Assembly (NCBI GenBank): GCA_025916135.1
Contig: CP104793.1
Location: 1,550,001-1,614,000 of the forward strand
Length of the DNA: 64,000 bases
From: Rhodobacteraceae bacterium D3-12
GTDB taxonomy: Bacteria > Pseudomonadota > Alphaproteobacteria > Rhodobacterales > Rhodobacteraceae
Direction: 5' to 3'
Positions within the stretch are counted from its first letter, which is position 1; the number at the start of each line of letters is the position of its first letter. The notes below the pieces were generated by a model. The model saw only the letters and a list, made by a program, of their open reading frames with translations. It searched no databases and had not been told where the DNA came from. Shown here in pieces: positions 18,819 through 27,132 of this stretch. Position numbers and translations under genes: made by a program.

Positions 18819-18851
18819 GACTCCCGGCTGACATCCGGCTGACTCCCGGCT
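18819..18851. repeat. Three tandem 11-bp repeats, GAC(TC/AT)CCGGCT
   Basis: Three consecutive 11-base units at 18819, 18830 and 18841. The outer two are identical (GACTCCCGGCT) and the middle one differs at two positions. The repeat lies between a minus-strand gene start and the 3' end of the next minus-strand gene. No function is evident. Confidence 0.7.
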
Positions 18852-18941
18852 GCCGGGGGCGCGGGAATGGTTAGCGCGCCGTTAAGGTTTACGGGGCGTT
18901 CGGTGGGGGGCGGGAGGCAGGGCATGGGGAGCGGCCCCGGG

Positions 18942-19517
18942 TTAGCGGGTGAGGGTGAGCGCCCCGTTGGTGATTTCGATCTTGGAGTAGCGTTGCAGAT
19001 AGCTCATCCCCAAGAGCGACCCGTCCATCGCGCCTTCGTTGACGAAGGCGCGCAGGCGGCGGTCTTCGATCCCTCCGACTGCGAAGCTGTCGAGGCGGAT
19101 CGGGGCGGTGCGGACCTCGCCATTGGCGGTATAGGCGCGGCCGATATAGGCGAGGTTTTCGGTGTCGATCCCGGCGGAGCGGGCGTCTGCCGCGCTAAGC
19201 ACGATTTCGGAGGCGCCGGTATCGACGGTGAAGGTGATGGGCGTGCCGTTAACCTCGGCTGTGAGGTAGTAGTGACCATCGCGGGCGCGGGGCAATTCGA
19301 TGCGCCCTTCGGTGGCAAAGACCGATTGCTGTGCCGTGCTTTGGCCGACCTCGCTCCAGAGACCATAAAGCCCGAGCGCGCCGGTCGCGACGAGCGCCCA
19401 TGTCAGCGCGGTTTGCGCCAACTGGCCGAGCCGGTCGCGTTTTTGACCCAGCAGCCACGCAAAGGCGGCGCAGGCGAGCAAAAGGGGAAAGGCGAGTTGG
19501 CTGAGATCTTGATCCAT
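18942..19517 (-). CDS. Retropepsin-like clan AA aspartic protease, membrane-anchored
   Basis: 191 residues from ATG 19517. Two hydrophobic segments lie at the N-terminus (residues about 7-22 and 36-56). A single-domain retroviral-type aspartic protease follows, with the catalytic VDTGAS (about residue 98) and a conserved LLGMSYLQRYSKIEI near the end. This matches the bacterial TIGR02281-type family, for which dimerisation is expected because only one DTG is present. Substrate unknown. Confidence 0.82.
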   Translation of the reverse strand: MDQDLSQLAFPLLLACAAFAWLLGQKRDRLGQLAQTALTWALVATGALGLYGLWSEVGQSTAQQSVFATEGRIELPRARDGHYYLTAEVNGTPITFTVDTGASEIVLSAADARSAGIDTENLAYIGRAYTANGEVRTAPIRLDSFAVGGIEDRRLRAFVNEGAMDGSLLGMSYLQRYSKIEITNGALTLTR

Positions 19518-19541
19518 GCTCAAGATATAGGGTGCGACGCC

Positions 19542-20159
19542 TTAGCCCGCAAACCCGAAAGCGGTGAGCCCGTCGAGGATGAACTGCACCGCGAGGGCGG
19601 CGAGCAGCATGCCGAGCAGGCGGGTGGCGATGTTGATGCCGGTTTTGCCCATCATGCGTTCAAGCAGGCCGGAGGCAAGGAAGAAGGCAAACACCATCAG
19701 GATCACGGCGAAGGCAACGCCGATCACCGCCGCAAGGCCGAGCCATTCGTTTTGTTGCGAGGCGAGCAGGATCACCGTGGCGATGGAGCCGGGGCCGGCG
19801 ATCAGCGGCAGGGCAAGGGGGAAGACGGAAGGGTCGGGGCGGTCGTCTTCGGCCTGCCCCTCGCGGCGGGGGGCGCGGCGTTCAAACAGCATGTCGAGCG
19901 CGGTGAGGAACAACAGCGCCCCACCGGCGACGCGGAAGGCGGGCATGGAGATGCCGATAAAGCCGAGCACCGCCTCGCCAAAAATCGCAAACATGGCGAG
20001 CAGAACGAAGGCAACGAGGCAGGCGCGAAAGCCGATGGCGCGGCGTTGCTGGGCGTTCATCCCTTGGGTGAGGGTGACGAAAAGAGGGGTCAGCCCGACC
20101 GGGTCGATCACCACGAAGAGGGCGACGAAAGAGGTGATGAGGAAGGCAGATTCGATCAT
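19542..20159 (-). CDS. MarC/YchE family integral membrane protein
   Basis: 205 residues with six predicted membrane helices and the family pattern FVVIDPVGLTPLFVTLT near the start and PLALPLIAGPGSIATVILL in the middle. MarC proteins have no established transport function; the old link to multiple antibiotic resistance was withdrawn. The ATG overlaps the stop of the ABC-F gene. Confidence 0.88.
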   Translation of the reverse strand: MIESAFLITSFVALFVVIDPVGLTPLFVTLTQGMNAQQRRAIGFRACLVAFVLLAMFAIFGEAVLGFIGISMPAFRVAGGALLFLTALDMLFERRAPRREGQAEDDRPDPSVFPLALPLIAGPGSIATVILLASQQNEWLGLAAVIGVAFAVILMVFAFFLASGLLERMMGKTGINIATRLLGMLLAALAVQFILDGLTAFGFAG

Positions 20160-22009
20160 GCCTCGGCTTTCTCCAGCTTTTCGAGCGCCCCCATCCAGAG
20201 GGCTTCTGCGCGGGTCAGGGCCTCGCGCAGTTCGGCGTATTTCTTTTGCCAGACGGCGGCTTCGTTGGCGTCGTCATAAAGCGCGGGGTCGGCGAGTTTC
20301 TTGGCCAGTTTATCGCCCATCGTGTTGAGTTTATCAACGCGCTCTTCGCATTTTCGCACCTCGGCGCGCAGGGCGAGGAGGGTATCGCGGGAGGCGCGTT
20401 TGGCTTTGGCGGCTGGCTTGGCTTTGGCCTTGTCTTTGTCCTTGGGGCTGGGTTTGTCACGCGACAAAAGCAGGGCGCGGTAGCTTTCGAGATCGCCCTC
20501 ATAGGGGGCGACGCCGCCGTTTTTGACCAGCCAGAGCCGGTCGGCGACCAGCGACAGCAGGTGCATGTCGTGAGAGACAAGGATGACCGCGCCGGTATAG
20601 GCGGTGAGCGCCTCGACCAGAGCCTCGCGGGATTCGATGTCGAGGTGGTTGGTCGGTTCATCGAGGATCAAGAGGTGCGGCGCGTCGATGGTGGCGAGCA
20701 TCAGCGAGAGGCGGGCCTTTTGGCCGCCGGAGAGGGCGCTGACCAGCGTGTCGGCCTGCTCGGCGCCGATGCCGAAGGTGCCAAGGCGCGCCCGCAGGCG
20801 CGGCGGCGTTTCGGTGGGGCGCAGACGGCGGATGTGGTCGAGCGGGGTTTCATCGGTGTGAAGCTCGTCCACCTGATGCTGGGCAAAGAAGCCGACGCGC
20901 AGTTTGGAAGAGGTGGTCATGCGCCCGTCGATCAGATTAAGTCTGCCGGATAACAGTTTGGAAAGAGTGGATTTTCCTTCGCCGTTGCGACCAAGGAGCG
21001 CGATGCGGTCGTCTTGGTCAATGCGCAGGTCGAGGCGGTTCAACACCGGTTCACCATCATAGCCGACAGAGCCGTTTTCGACCCGGATGATGGGCGGGGA
21101 AAGCTCTTCGGGCGAGGGGAAGGTGAAGGCGCGCAGGGCGGCCTCTTGCGGGGTGGTGATCGGCTTGAGTTTGGCGATCATCTTGAGGCGGGACTGGGCC
21201 TGCACCGCTTTTGAGGCCTTGGCGCGGAAGCGGTCGACGAAGCTTTGCAAATGGGCGCGGCGGGCGTCTTGTTTCTTGGCCTCGGATTGGGCGACCAAGA
21301 GGCGGGCGGCGCGGGTTTCGGCGAATTTGTCGTAATTGCCCTGATAGAGCGTCAGCTTGCGGTCTTCGAGGTGCAGGATCGCGCCGACGGCGCGGTTCAG
21401 GAGGCCGCGGTCGTGGCTGACGATCAGCACGGTGTGGGGATATTTCGCAAGGTAGCTTTCGAGCCACAACGCGCCTTCGAGGTCGAGATAGTTGGTCGGT
21501 TCGTCAAGCAGCAAAAGATCGGGTGCGGAGAACAGCACCGCCGCCAGCGCCACGCGCATCCGCCAGCCGCCGGAAAAGGCGGAGCAGGGCATCAGCATTT
21601 CTTCGGCGGTAAAGCCAAGGCCGCGCAGGATGGAGGAGGCGCGGGCCTCGGCGCCCCAAGCGTCGATGTCGGCAAGGCGGGTCTGAACCTCGGCGATGCG
21701 GTCGGGGTCGGTCGGCTCTTCTGCCATGAGGGCGGCGCGTTCGGTATCGGCGGCAAGCACCGTATCAACGAGCGAGACCTCATTGCCTGGCACCTCTTGG
21801 GCGACGCCGCCAATGCGGGCGCGGGAGGGCAGCGAGATCGTGCCGCTTTCCAGCGCGAGTTCCTGCCGGATGAGGCGGAACAGCGTGGTTTTGCCGGTGC
21901 CATTACGCCCGACGACGCCGACCTTGTGGCCGGTTGGAATATTGGCTGAGGCGTGCTCGATCAAGAGCCGCCCTGCCACCGAATAGGATATATCATCAAG
22001 CCTGAGCAT
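20156..22009 (-). CDS. ABC-F family ATPase (ribosome-associated type)
   Basis: 617 residues with two ABC cassettes and no membrane domain. Cassette 1 has GRNGTGKTT, SGGWRMR and LLLLDEPTNYLD; cassette 2 has GRNGEGKST, SGGQKARL and LLILDEPTNHLD. The linker between them is rich in charged helix (residues 230-300), as in the P-site tRNA interaction motif of ABC-F factors. The C-terminal 90 residues form a Lys-rich coiled coil, as in Uup/YheS-like proteins. ATG 22009 (MLRLDDISYS) is chosen over longer low-complexity starts. Confidence 0.88.
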   Translation of the reverse strand: MLRLDDISYSVAGRLLIEHASANIPTGHKVGVVGRNGTGKTTLFRLIRQELALESGTISLPSRARIGGVAQEVPGNEVSLVDTVLAADTERAALMAEEPTDPDRIAEVQTRLADIDAWGAEARASSILRGLGFTAEEMLMPCSAFSGGWRMRVALAAVLFSAPDLLLLDEPTNYLDLEGALWLESYLAKYPHTVLIVSHDRGLLNRAVGAILHLEDRKLTLYQGNYDKFAETRAARLLVAQSEAKKQDARRAHLQSFVDRFRAKASKAVQAQSRLKMIAKLKPITTPQEAALRAFTFPSPEELSPPIIRVENGSVGYDGEPVLNRLDLRIDQDDRIALLGRNGEGKSTLSKLLSGRLNLIDGRMTTSSKLRVGFFAQHQVDELHTDETPLDHIRRLRPTETPPRLRARLGTFGIGAEQADTLVSALSGGQKARLSLMLATIDAPHLLILDEPTNHLDIESREALVEALTAYTGAVILVSHDMHLLSLVADRLWLVKNGGVAPYEGDLESYRALLLSRDKPSPKDKDKAKAKPAAKAKRASRDTLLALRAEVRKCEERVDKLNTMGDKLAKKLADPALYDDANEAAVWQKKYAELREALTRAEALWMGALEKLEKAEA

Positions 22010-22116
22010 GAGGGGCGGAGTGCCAGAGGGGGCGGGGGGTGTCAATTGGGGCTGATGGGGGACAGGAGGATCGGTTGCGGGCTTGTGCATAATTGCGGCC
22101 CGTTGGGCTGGCGCGT

Positions 22117-22159
22117 GCGGGGGTAATGCGGGGGCAATGCAGGGGGGCAATGCCGGGGG
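22117..22159. repeat. Imperfect GGGGGyAATGC tandem repeats
   Basis: Between the divergent ABC-F and MFS genes the unit GGGGG(T/C)AATGC occurs three times with 0-2 extra bases, followed by a further CGGGGG. It may be a slippage product. No promoter was recognisable in the surrounding 22010-22237. Confidence 0.55.
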
Positions 22160-22237
22160 AGTATCTGAAAGCCGCGCTGCGCCGTAACGTCCAGACTTGT
22201 TCATCCGTCTGTTGCAGGATACCGATAGACCGTTAGC

Positions 22238-23449
22238 ATGATAACGGATTTCCCGATGGCCCCCGCCCGCACGCCGCCGCACATCACCACGCTGATTCTT
22301 TTGACAGCGGTGAGTGTGCTGACGCTGAATATGTTTCTGCCGTCGATGGAGCGCATGGCGCGCGATTTCGAGGTTGATTACGCTCTGATCTCGGTTGCGT
22401 TGGGCGGGTTTCTGGCGGTTTCGGCGGTTTTACAGCTTTTCCTAGGGCCAATCAGCGACCGGATCGGGCGACGCCCGGTGATGTTGGGCGGGCTGATGGT
22501 GTATACGCTGGCCTCGGTCGGATGTGCGCTGTCGACCGACATTTACGTGTTTCTGGCGTTTCGGATGCTGCAATGCGGGGTCAGCGCGGGGATGGTTTTG
22601 AGCCGGGCCATTGTGCGCGACACCTCGCCCCCCGAAGAGGCGGCGCGGCGGTTGGCGGTGATGGGCACGGCGTTTGCGCTGGCGCCTTTGCTGGCACCGG
22701 TTGTTGGCGGTTTGCTGGATGAGGCGCTTGGCTGGCGCTCGATTTTCTGGGTGTTTGCGGCGTTGGGTCTTGGGCTGACCATTGTGACGTGGGCGGACCT
22801 TGGCGAGACGAACCTGACCCCATCGACGAGCTATCTGGCGCAGTTTCGCGCCTATCCCGACCTTGTGAAATCAGGGCTGTTTTGGGCGTATTGCGTGCTT
22901 TTGGTGTGTTCCATCGGCGGGTTTTACGTGTTTTTGGGCGGCGCGCCACAGGTGGGGGCGACGATGTTCGGGCTGACGCCTGGCTGGCTTGGGGTTGGGA
23001 TGGGATCAACCAGTGGCGGGTTCTTGTTGGGCAATGTTTTCAACCGGGTGATGTCAAAGCGGTTGGGCATGATGCGGATGATGGTTTACGGGCGCGTCGT
23101 GGCGTTGGTGGGGCCATTGTTGGCGATGGCGGTGTTTGCGTTTGGCGGTGGCAATGCGGTGGTGTTGTTTGGCGGCGCGTTGTTCATCGGCTTTGGCAAT
23201 GGCATGACCTTGCCGGGCGCGAATGCCGGGGTGATGTCGGTCGCACCACGCCTTGCGGGGAGCGCATCGGGCTTGGCGGGGGCGTTGACCCTGGCGGGCG
23301 GGGCGGCGTCGTCAACATTGATTGGCGCGCTCGTTTCAGGCCCGTATGGGTCGTATATATTGCTGGGCGCGCTGGCAATGATGAGCGGGATCGGTCTTTG
23401 CGCGGCGATTGTCGTGGGGCGGTTGGAGGCGGCGCGGGGGGCGCTCTGA
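22238..23449 (+). CDS. MFS multidrug efflux transporter, Bcr/CflA type
   Basis: 403 residues and about twelve membrane helices. The MFS motif A appears in the loop between helices 2 and 3 as GPISDRIGRRPVML, and motif C-like GTAFALAPLLAPVVGG in helix 5 marks a drug:proton antiporter. Length and pattern fit the Bcr/CflA family. An internal ATG at 22256 is a possible alternative start. The substrate is unknown. Confidence 0.85.
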   Translation: MITDFPMAPARTPPHITTLILLTAVSVLTLNMFLPSMERMARDFEVDYALISVALGGFLAVSAVLQLFLGPISDRIGRRPVMLGGLMVYTLASVGCALSTDIYVFLAFRMLQCGVSAGMVLSRAIVRDTSPPEEAARRLAVMGTAFALAPLLAPVVGGLLDEALGWRSIFWVFAALGLGLTIVTWADLGETNLTPSTSYLAQFRAYPDLVKSGLFWAYCVLLVCSIGGFYVFLGGAPQVGATMFGLTPGWLGVGMGSTSGGFLLGNVFNRVMSKRLGMMRMMVYGRVVALVGPLLAMAVFAFGGGNAVVLFGGALFIGFGNGMTLPGANAGVMSVAPRLAGSASGLAGALTLAGGAASSTLIGALVSGPYGSYILLGALAMMSGIGLCAAIVVGRLEAARGAL

Positions 23450-23530
23450 AAGAGCCGCTTTTCAAAGCCGTTGGCGCGTGGTAGCAGGGCGCAAATTCTG
23501 GACCCAACCAACGCATAGGAGCCTTTAGAC

Positions 23531-23953
23531 ATGGCACTTGAACGCACTTTCAGCATTGTTAAACCCGACGCCACCAAACGCAACCTGACCGGCAAGATCG
23601 TTGCCAAATTCGAAGAAGGCGGGCTTCGGGTTGTGGCGCAGAAGCGTATCCAACTGACGCTGGCGCAGGCGCAGCAGTTTTACGGTGTTCACAAAGAGCG
23701 CCCGTTCTTTGACGAACTTTGCGAATTCATGATTTCCGAGCCGATTGTTGTTCAGGTTCTGGAAGGCGAGAACGCCATCGCGCGCAACCGCGAGATCATG
23801 GGCGCAACCAACCCGGCGGACGCCGCAGAGGGCACCATCCGCAAGGAATTCGCGCTGTCGATCGGCGAAAACTCGGTTCACGGTTCGGACGCACCGGAAA
23901 CGGCCAAGGAAGAGATCGCATATTTCTTCTCGGGTCTTGAGCTGGTCGGCTAA
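23531..23953 (+). CDS. ndk: Nucleoside diphosphate kinase
   Basis: 140 residues, the normal length. It transfers gamma-phosphate from ATP to other NDPs through a phosphohistidine. The opening [20 protein letters not shown], the [14 protein letters not shown] loop and the catalytic histidine in the ENSVHGSD motif are all present. AGGAG lies upstream at about 23518. It converges with, and overlaps by four bases, the gene at 23950-24282. Confidence 0.97.
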   Translation: MALERTFSIVKPDATKRNLTGKIVAKFEEGGLRVVAQKRIQLTLAQAQQFYGVHKERPFFDELCEFMISEPIVVQVLEGENAIARNREIMGATNPADAAEGTIRKEFALSIGENSVHGSDAPETAKEEIAYFFSGLELVG

Positions 23954-24282
23954 GCCGGTTTCTCGATCACACCGATGGCATTCAGGGCCGCTTCGAGATC
24001 GGAGCGGCCCTTGTCATGTCTGCTGGCTTTCATGGCGTCGAAGGTTTTGCGCAGGGCGGCTTTTTCAGCGCCTTTGCAATCGTTCCATGGCCGTCCCTGT
24101 AGCCCCATGACAAGCACGTAATATCCAATGAAATGAGGGCGGTGGCCGTTTTCGAGCAGCCGCGCATAGGCCTCATCCGCGCCGAGCGCGCGCAAGCTTT
24201 CTGCGCTGGTGATACCGACGCGGGCGAAGGCGGCCTCCATTGCGGGGCCGAGGTTGCGGATGGATGAGATTGGCGTGGTCAT
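23950..24282 (-). CDS. TfoX C-terminal-domain-like small protein
   Basis: 110 residues. The N-terminal 80 residues ([20 protein letters not shown], then [15 protein letters not shown]) match the helix-hairpin-helix-like TfoX_C domain, here without the N-terminal domain of TfoX competence regulators. The role is unknown; DNA interaction is inferred from the fold. Its ATG overlaps a stop in the upstream small gene's current frame, and the two probably belong together. Confidence 0.75.
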   Translation of the reverse strand: MTTPISSIRNLGPAMEAAFARVGITSAESLRALGADEAYARLLENGHRPHFIGYYVLVMGLQGRPWNDCKGAEKAALRKTFDAMKASRHDKGRSDLEAALNAIGVIEKPA

Positions 24283-24345
24283 GGCGCAAGCGTAGCGCGC
24301 TCGCGCAGATCGTACCAGTCCCGAAGCGGCGGCAATAAAGCCGGC

Positions 24346-24461
24346 TTAGAGGGAGGCGTAGTCCGTGATGATCGGTTTGGAACCGATGATCGGGGGGAGC
24401 CCTCTTTGCGGGGTTTAACGGGCGCGGCTTTGACGGGTTTGGGCGGTTGTGCCTTGGCCAT
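24346..24461 (-). CDS. Small basic protein (38 aa after repair of a frameshift)
   Basis: From ATG 24461 the frame reads a Lys/Pro-rich start and KPRKEGSP, then drifts into unlikely sequence. Adding one base to the six-base G run 24392-24397 gives KEGSPPIIGSKPIITDYASL and a stop at 24346, a compact 38-residue product. The sensible repaired tail, and the same lesion type as elsewhere in the window, suggest a genuine small gene. Function unknown. A short ribosome site (GAGCA) precedes the ATG. Confidence 0.5.
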
Positions 24462-24698
24462 TGGTCTGCTCCTTCACACTCAACATCTTTTGCGCTCTTT
24501 TTGGGGACCTCTTGGGTCGGGCGGCGCGATGGATACTCGATAAGACAGCAGGATTTGCGCGAAATCGGGTGAGGAGGGGGCGAGAATGTGGCGGAAATGG
24601 GGCAGAGGGGGTGGCGTGGCTTATTGGTCACGGGCGGGGCGCGCGACAGGCGTGGGGTGCGGGGTGCAGATTTTCTTGGCCAAGTGGCGAACGGGTGC

Positions 24699-24727
24699 TT
24701 GACCCGCCTCGTGGCCTTGCCTAAATA
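24699..24727 (+). promoter_or_regulatory. Promoter of the first tRNA-Asp gene
   Basis: TTGACC (24699-24704) and TAAATA (24722-24727) are separated by 17 bases, a near-consensus housekeeping promoter. The tRNA begins 41 bases after the -10. The rest of the 24462-24768 gap shows no gene. Confidence 0.7.
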
Positions 24728-24768
24728 CGGGCGCATCGCGTCGGGCATTGCCCGGCATGCGGCAGTGA

Positions 24769-24845
24769 GCGGTTGTAGCTCAGATGGTTAGAGTACCGGC
24801 CTGTCACGCCGGGGGTCGCGGGTTCGAGCCCCGTCAACCGCGCCA
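24769..24845 (+). tRNA. tRNA-Asp (GTC)
   Basis: 77 bases with CCA encoded. The acceptor stem GCGGTTG pairs with CAACCGC. The anticodon arm CCGGCCTGTCACGCCGG places GTC in the loop, and the T-arm carries GGTTCGAGCC. It differs from the second copy (25988-26064) at a single D-loop base (A here, C there). Confidence 0.97.
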
Positions 24846-24859
24846 CCGCTGCCCGAGAT

Positions 24860-24892
24860 AAAAGCGCCCACCGGCAACGGGGGCGCTTTTTT
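24860..24892 (+). terminator. Rho-independent terminator after tRNA-Asp
   Basis: AAAAGCGCCC (24860-24869) pairs with GGGCGCTTTT, followed by further T residues up to 24892. It lies 15 bases after the tRNA 3' end. Confidence 0.8.
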
Positions 24893-24989
24893 CGTTGTGG
24901 GGCTGTGGGGGGGACCGGCGCAGTTTTATGTTGTGTTCGCCGCGCTGAGCCGCATTGTTGGGCTTATCCACATTGAGGAGGCCGCGAAC

Positions 24990-25889
24990 ATGACGGCGAA
25001 CATGACGGCGCGAAAGCTCTACCTTGGGCCGCTGACGGACAGTCGGCGATGGGATAAAGTGAAAATCCGGCCCGATGATGTGATCGTCGTGACCCCGCCG
25101 AAAAGCGGCACCACATGGATGCAGACGATTGTTGCGCTGTTGCTGACCGGTGATCCGTGGGTCGCGCCGGACTTGTCGATTGAGATGCCATGGGTCGATA
25201 TTCGCATGCGCGATATGGACGAGGTGGGCGACCGGTTGGAGGCGATGCACCATCGCCGGTCGATGAAAAGTCACACGCCGCTGGACGGATTGCCGGTGGG
25301 GGGTCGGGCGCAGTATCTGTGCGTGATGCGTCATCCGCTGGATATTCACATCTCGTTTCGCAACCATGTGCGCAACATTCCGATGGGGTGGTTTGATGCG
25401 TGGTATCCCGAGGATGACACCGATGGGATTGCGTTCCGCCGGTTTCTGGATGGTGGACCCGAGGGGTTTGACGGCGATTTCGCCCCGCTGGCGCATATCC
25501 TGCGCCATTACAAAGCCGCCAAGGCGCAGAGCGACCGGCGCAACGTGTCGCTGTTTCATTACGCGGATATGAAGCGCGATTTGCCGGGCACGTTTGCGCG
25601 GGTGGCCGAGCTGTTGGGCGTGTCGCATTCCGCGGCGGTGATGGAGGATCTGATCGCGGCGGCAACTTTTGACAACATGAAAGAGAATGCCGAGCGGTTT
25701 TGCCCGTCGGGAGGCAAGGGGTTTTTCAAATCCGACGCGGGGTTCTTTCACGGCGGCAAAAACGGCAGTTGGCGCGCGATTTTGAGCGATGAGGAGGTGG
25801 CGGCCTATGACGCGGTGATGGCGGAGGCCTTGCCCACAGAGGCGCGTGAATGGCTGGAAAACGGGGCTTTGGGCGGGGCAGGCGGGTGA
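24990..25889 (+). CDS. Sulfotransferase (Sulfotransfer_1 family)
   Basis: 299 residues. It transfers sulfuryl from PAPS to an acceptor hydroxyl or amine. The PAPS 5'-phosphosulfate loop TPPKSGTTWMQ is near residue 40. The 3'-phosphate-binding region is VMRHPLDIHISFRNH near residue 115. A glycine-rich C-terminal motif, KGFFKSDAGFFHGGKNGSWR, resembles the RKGxxGDWK element. ATG 24990 is preceded by GGAGG at a ten-base distance; ATG 25002 is an alternative. It sits alone between two nearly identical tRNA-Asp genes. The acceptor is unknown. Confidence 0.88.
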   Translation: MTANMTARKLYLGPLTDSRRWDKVKIRPDDVIVVTPPKSGTTWMQTIVALLLTGDPWVAPDLSIEMPWVDIRMRDMDEVGDRLEAMHHRRSMKSHTPLDGLPVGGRAQYLCVMRHPLDIHISFRNHVRNIPMGWFDAWYPEDDTDGIAFRRFLDGGPEGFDGDFAPLAHILRHYKAAKAQSDRRNVSLFHYADMKRDLPGTFARVAELLGVSHSAAVMEDLIAAATFDNMKENAERFCPSGGKGFFKSDAGFFHGGKNGSWRAILSDEEVAAYDAVMAEALPTEAREWLENGALGGAGG

Positions 25890-25947
25890 AAGCGCGGTGC
25901 GAATTTGGATTGCGTGCATTTCCCCCGTATTTCGCGACTTTTCCCCA

Positions 25948-25976
25948 TTGACGCCACGCGATGGCTGCACTATCCA
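25948..25976 (+). promoter_or_regulatory. Promoter of the second tRNA-Asp gene
   Basis: TTGACG (25948-25953) and TATCCA (25971-25976) with a 17-base spacer. The tRNA begins 11 bases after the -10 hexamer, so the transcript would carry almost no leader. Confidence 0.6.
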
Positions 25977-25987
25977 GCCCCTCACGC

Positions 25988-26064
25988 GCGGTTGTAGCTC
26001 AGCTGGTTAGAGTACCGGCCTGTCACGCCGGGGGTCGCGGGTTCGAGCCCCGTCAACCGCGCCA
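25988..26064 (+). tRNA. tRNA-Asp (GTC), second copy
   Basis: 77 bases including CCA, identical to the copy at 24769-24845 except C for A in the D-loop. No strong terminator follows. Confidence 0.97.
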
Positions 26065-26205
26065 CTTTCCCTTATATGTTTGCAGTATCAGGTTCGCTTG
26101 GGGCCGGAGTTTGTGGCCGGGGTGCGGTTTGTGTCGTGGGACGTGCTGTTGGCGCAGGCAAGCGCGTCAGGCACGCGCCTTAGACACGCCCGTCAGACAC
26201 GCTCG

Positions 26206-26977
26206 TTAACTAGGCGCGTAGTCATAGCCAAGCGCCGCTTCGGCGTCGAGATCTAGCATTTGCATCATATAGGCGTGGTCATCGGCAGAAAGCTCGGACG
26301 GGGTTTCGACCGGCACTGAACGGTTGAAGCGATTGCCGAGGCGGTTTGTCACCGGCTTGATCCGCAACCCGTTGAGCGGCAGATCAAGGGTTTCAATCAT
26401 CCAGGCGGCAAAGCCGACTTGATCGAGCTGCACCAATTCCGCCTTGACGATCAATACGTTACAATCGCGGTTGAGCATGCCGAGATGCCCGGCCATTTTC
26501 ACATTGCGCAGATCGAACAGGTTGGCAAAGCGTTTCCCGGTGATCGGGTGGCGATCATATTGCAGCTCGGCTCCGGCGATGATCGGGGCGAATTCGGGGT
26601 GGATTTCCTCAAAATCACTGGGGCGGTCGACGATGCCGCGCCATTCGGCACGGATGAAATCGGAGAATTCAAGCGCCTGAAGATCGGGGTGGGCGTGCCA
26701 CGGGCGCTTGTGCATCGACAGCGCCCAATTGACGGCATTGCGAACCACAATGATGGTCAGCACCTGATCCGGGATCGCCACCATATGGGGGGCCGTGTTT
26801 CCACCCCAGCCCTTCAGAGCGGTAGATATCGACGTTTTTCTCGATCACCTTGCGCACCATATTGGTGGCGCTGGCGCGTTCGCCGAGCACCTGAAACTGG
26901 GTCAGGGGGGCGTCGTTGGCGCGGTGGAAATACCAGCCCTGCGCGGCCATTGCGTCTGAGAATGCCTGATCGGTCAT
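26206..26977 (-). CDS. Sulfotransferase-like P-loop protein, frameshifted
   Basis: The N-terminal part (ATG 26977) contains FQVLGERASATNMVRKVIEK, a P-loop-like GExxSxTN segment found in some sulfotransferase-related proteins, and ends GLGWKHGPP. The second part starts MVAIPDQVLTIIVVRNAVNW, resembling the RNA/RHP phosphate-binding region. The break lies in the six-base G run 26787-26792: two bases added or one removed would restore the frame, giving about 257 residues. It faces a glycosyltransferase gene divergently; a joint role in decorating a surface glycan is possible. Function is inferred, not recognised with certainty. Confidence 0.6.
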
Positions 26978-27132
26978 AACACTGCCTTTTGTTGTGGAAG
27001 CATTGTGCCCCGAAACACAGGCGCGACAAAAGCCGTTTTTTGGATGTCAGGGCGGTGCAAACCCGTTAAGTTGGCGCGAAAGCCCCGGGGGAATGCGGGG
27101 CGGCACGGGCAAGACAAAGGGCAGGGCACGCG

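Noticed and set aside
24769-26064. Integrative element bounded by tRNA-Asp
   Set aside because: No integrase, direct-repeat attachment sites beyond the tRNAs themselves, or other mobile genes are present in the 1.1 kb between them; only a weak recombination scenario remains.
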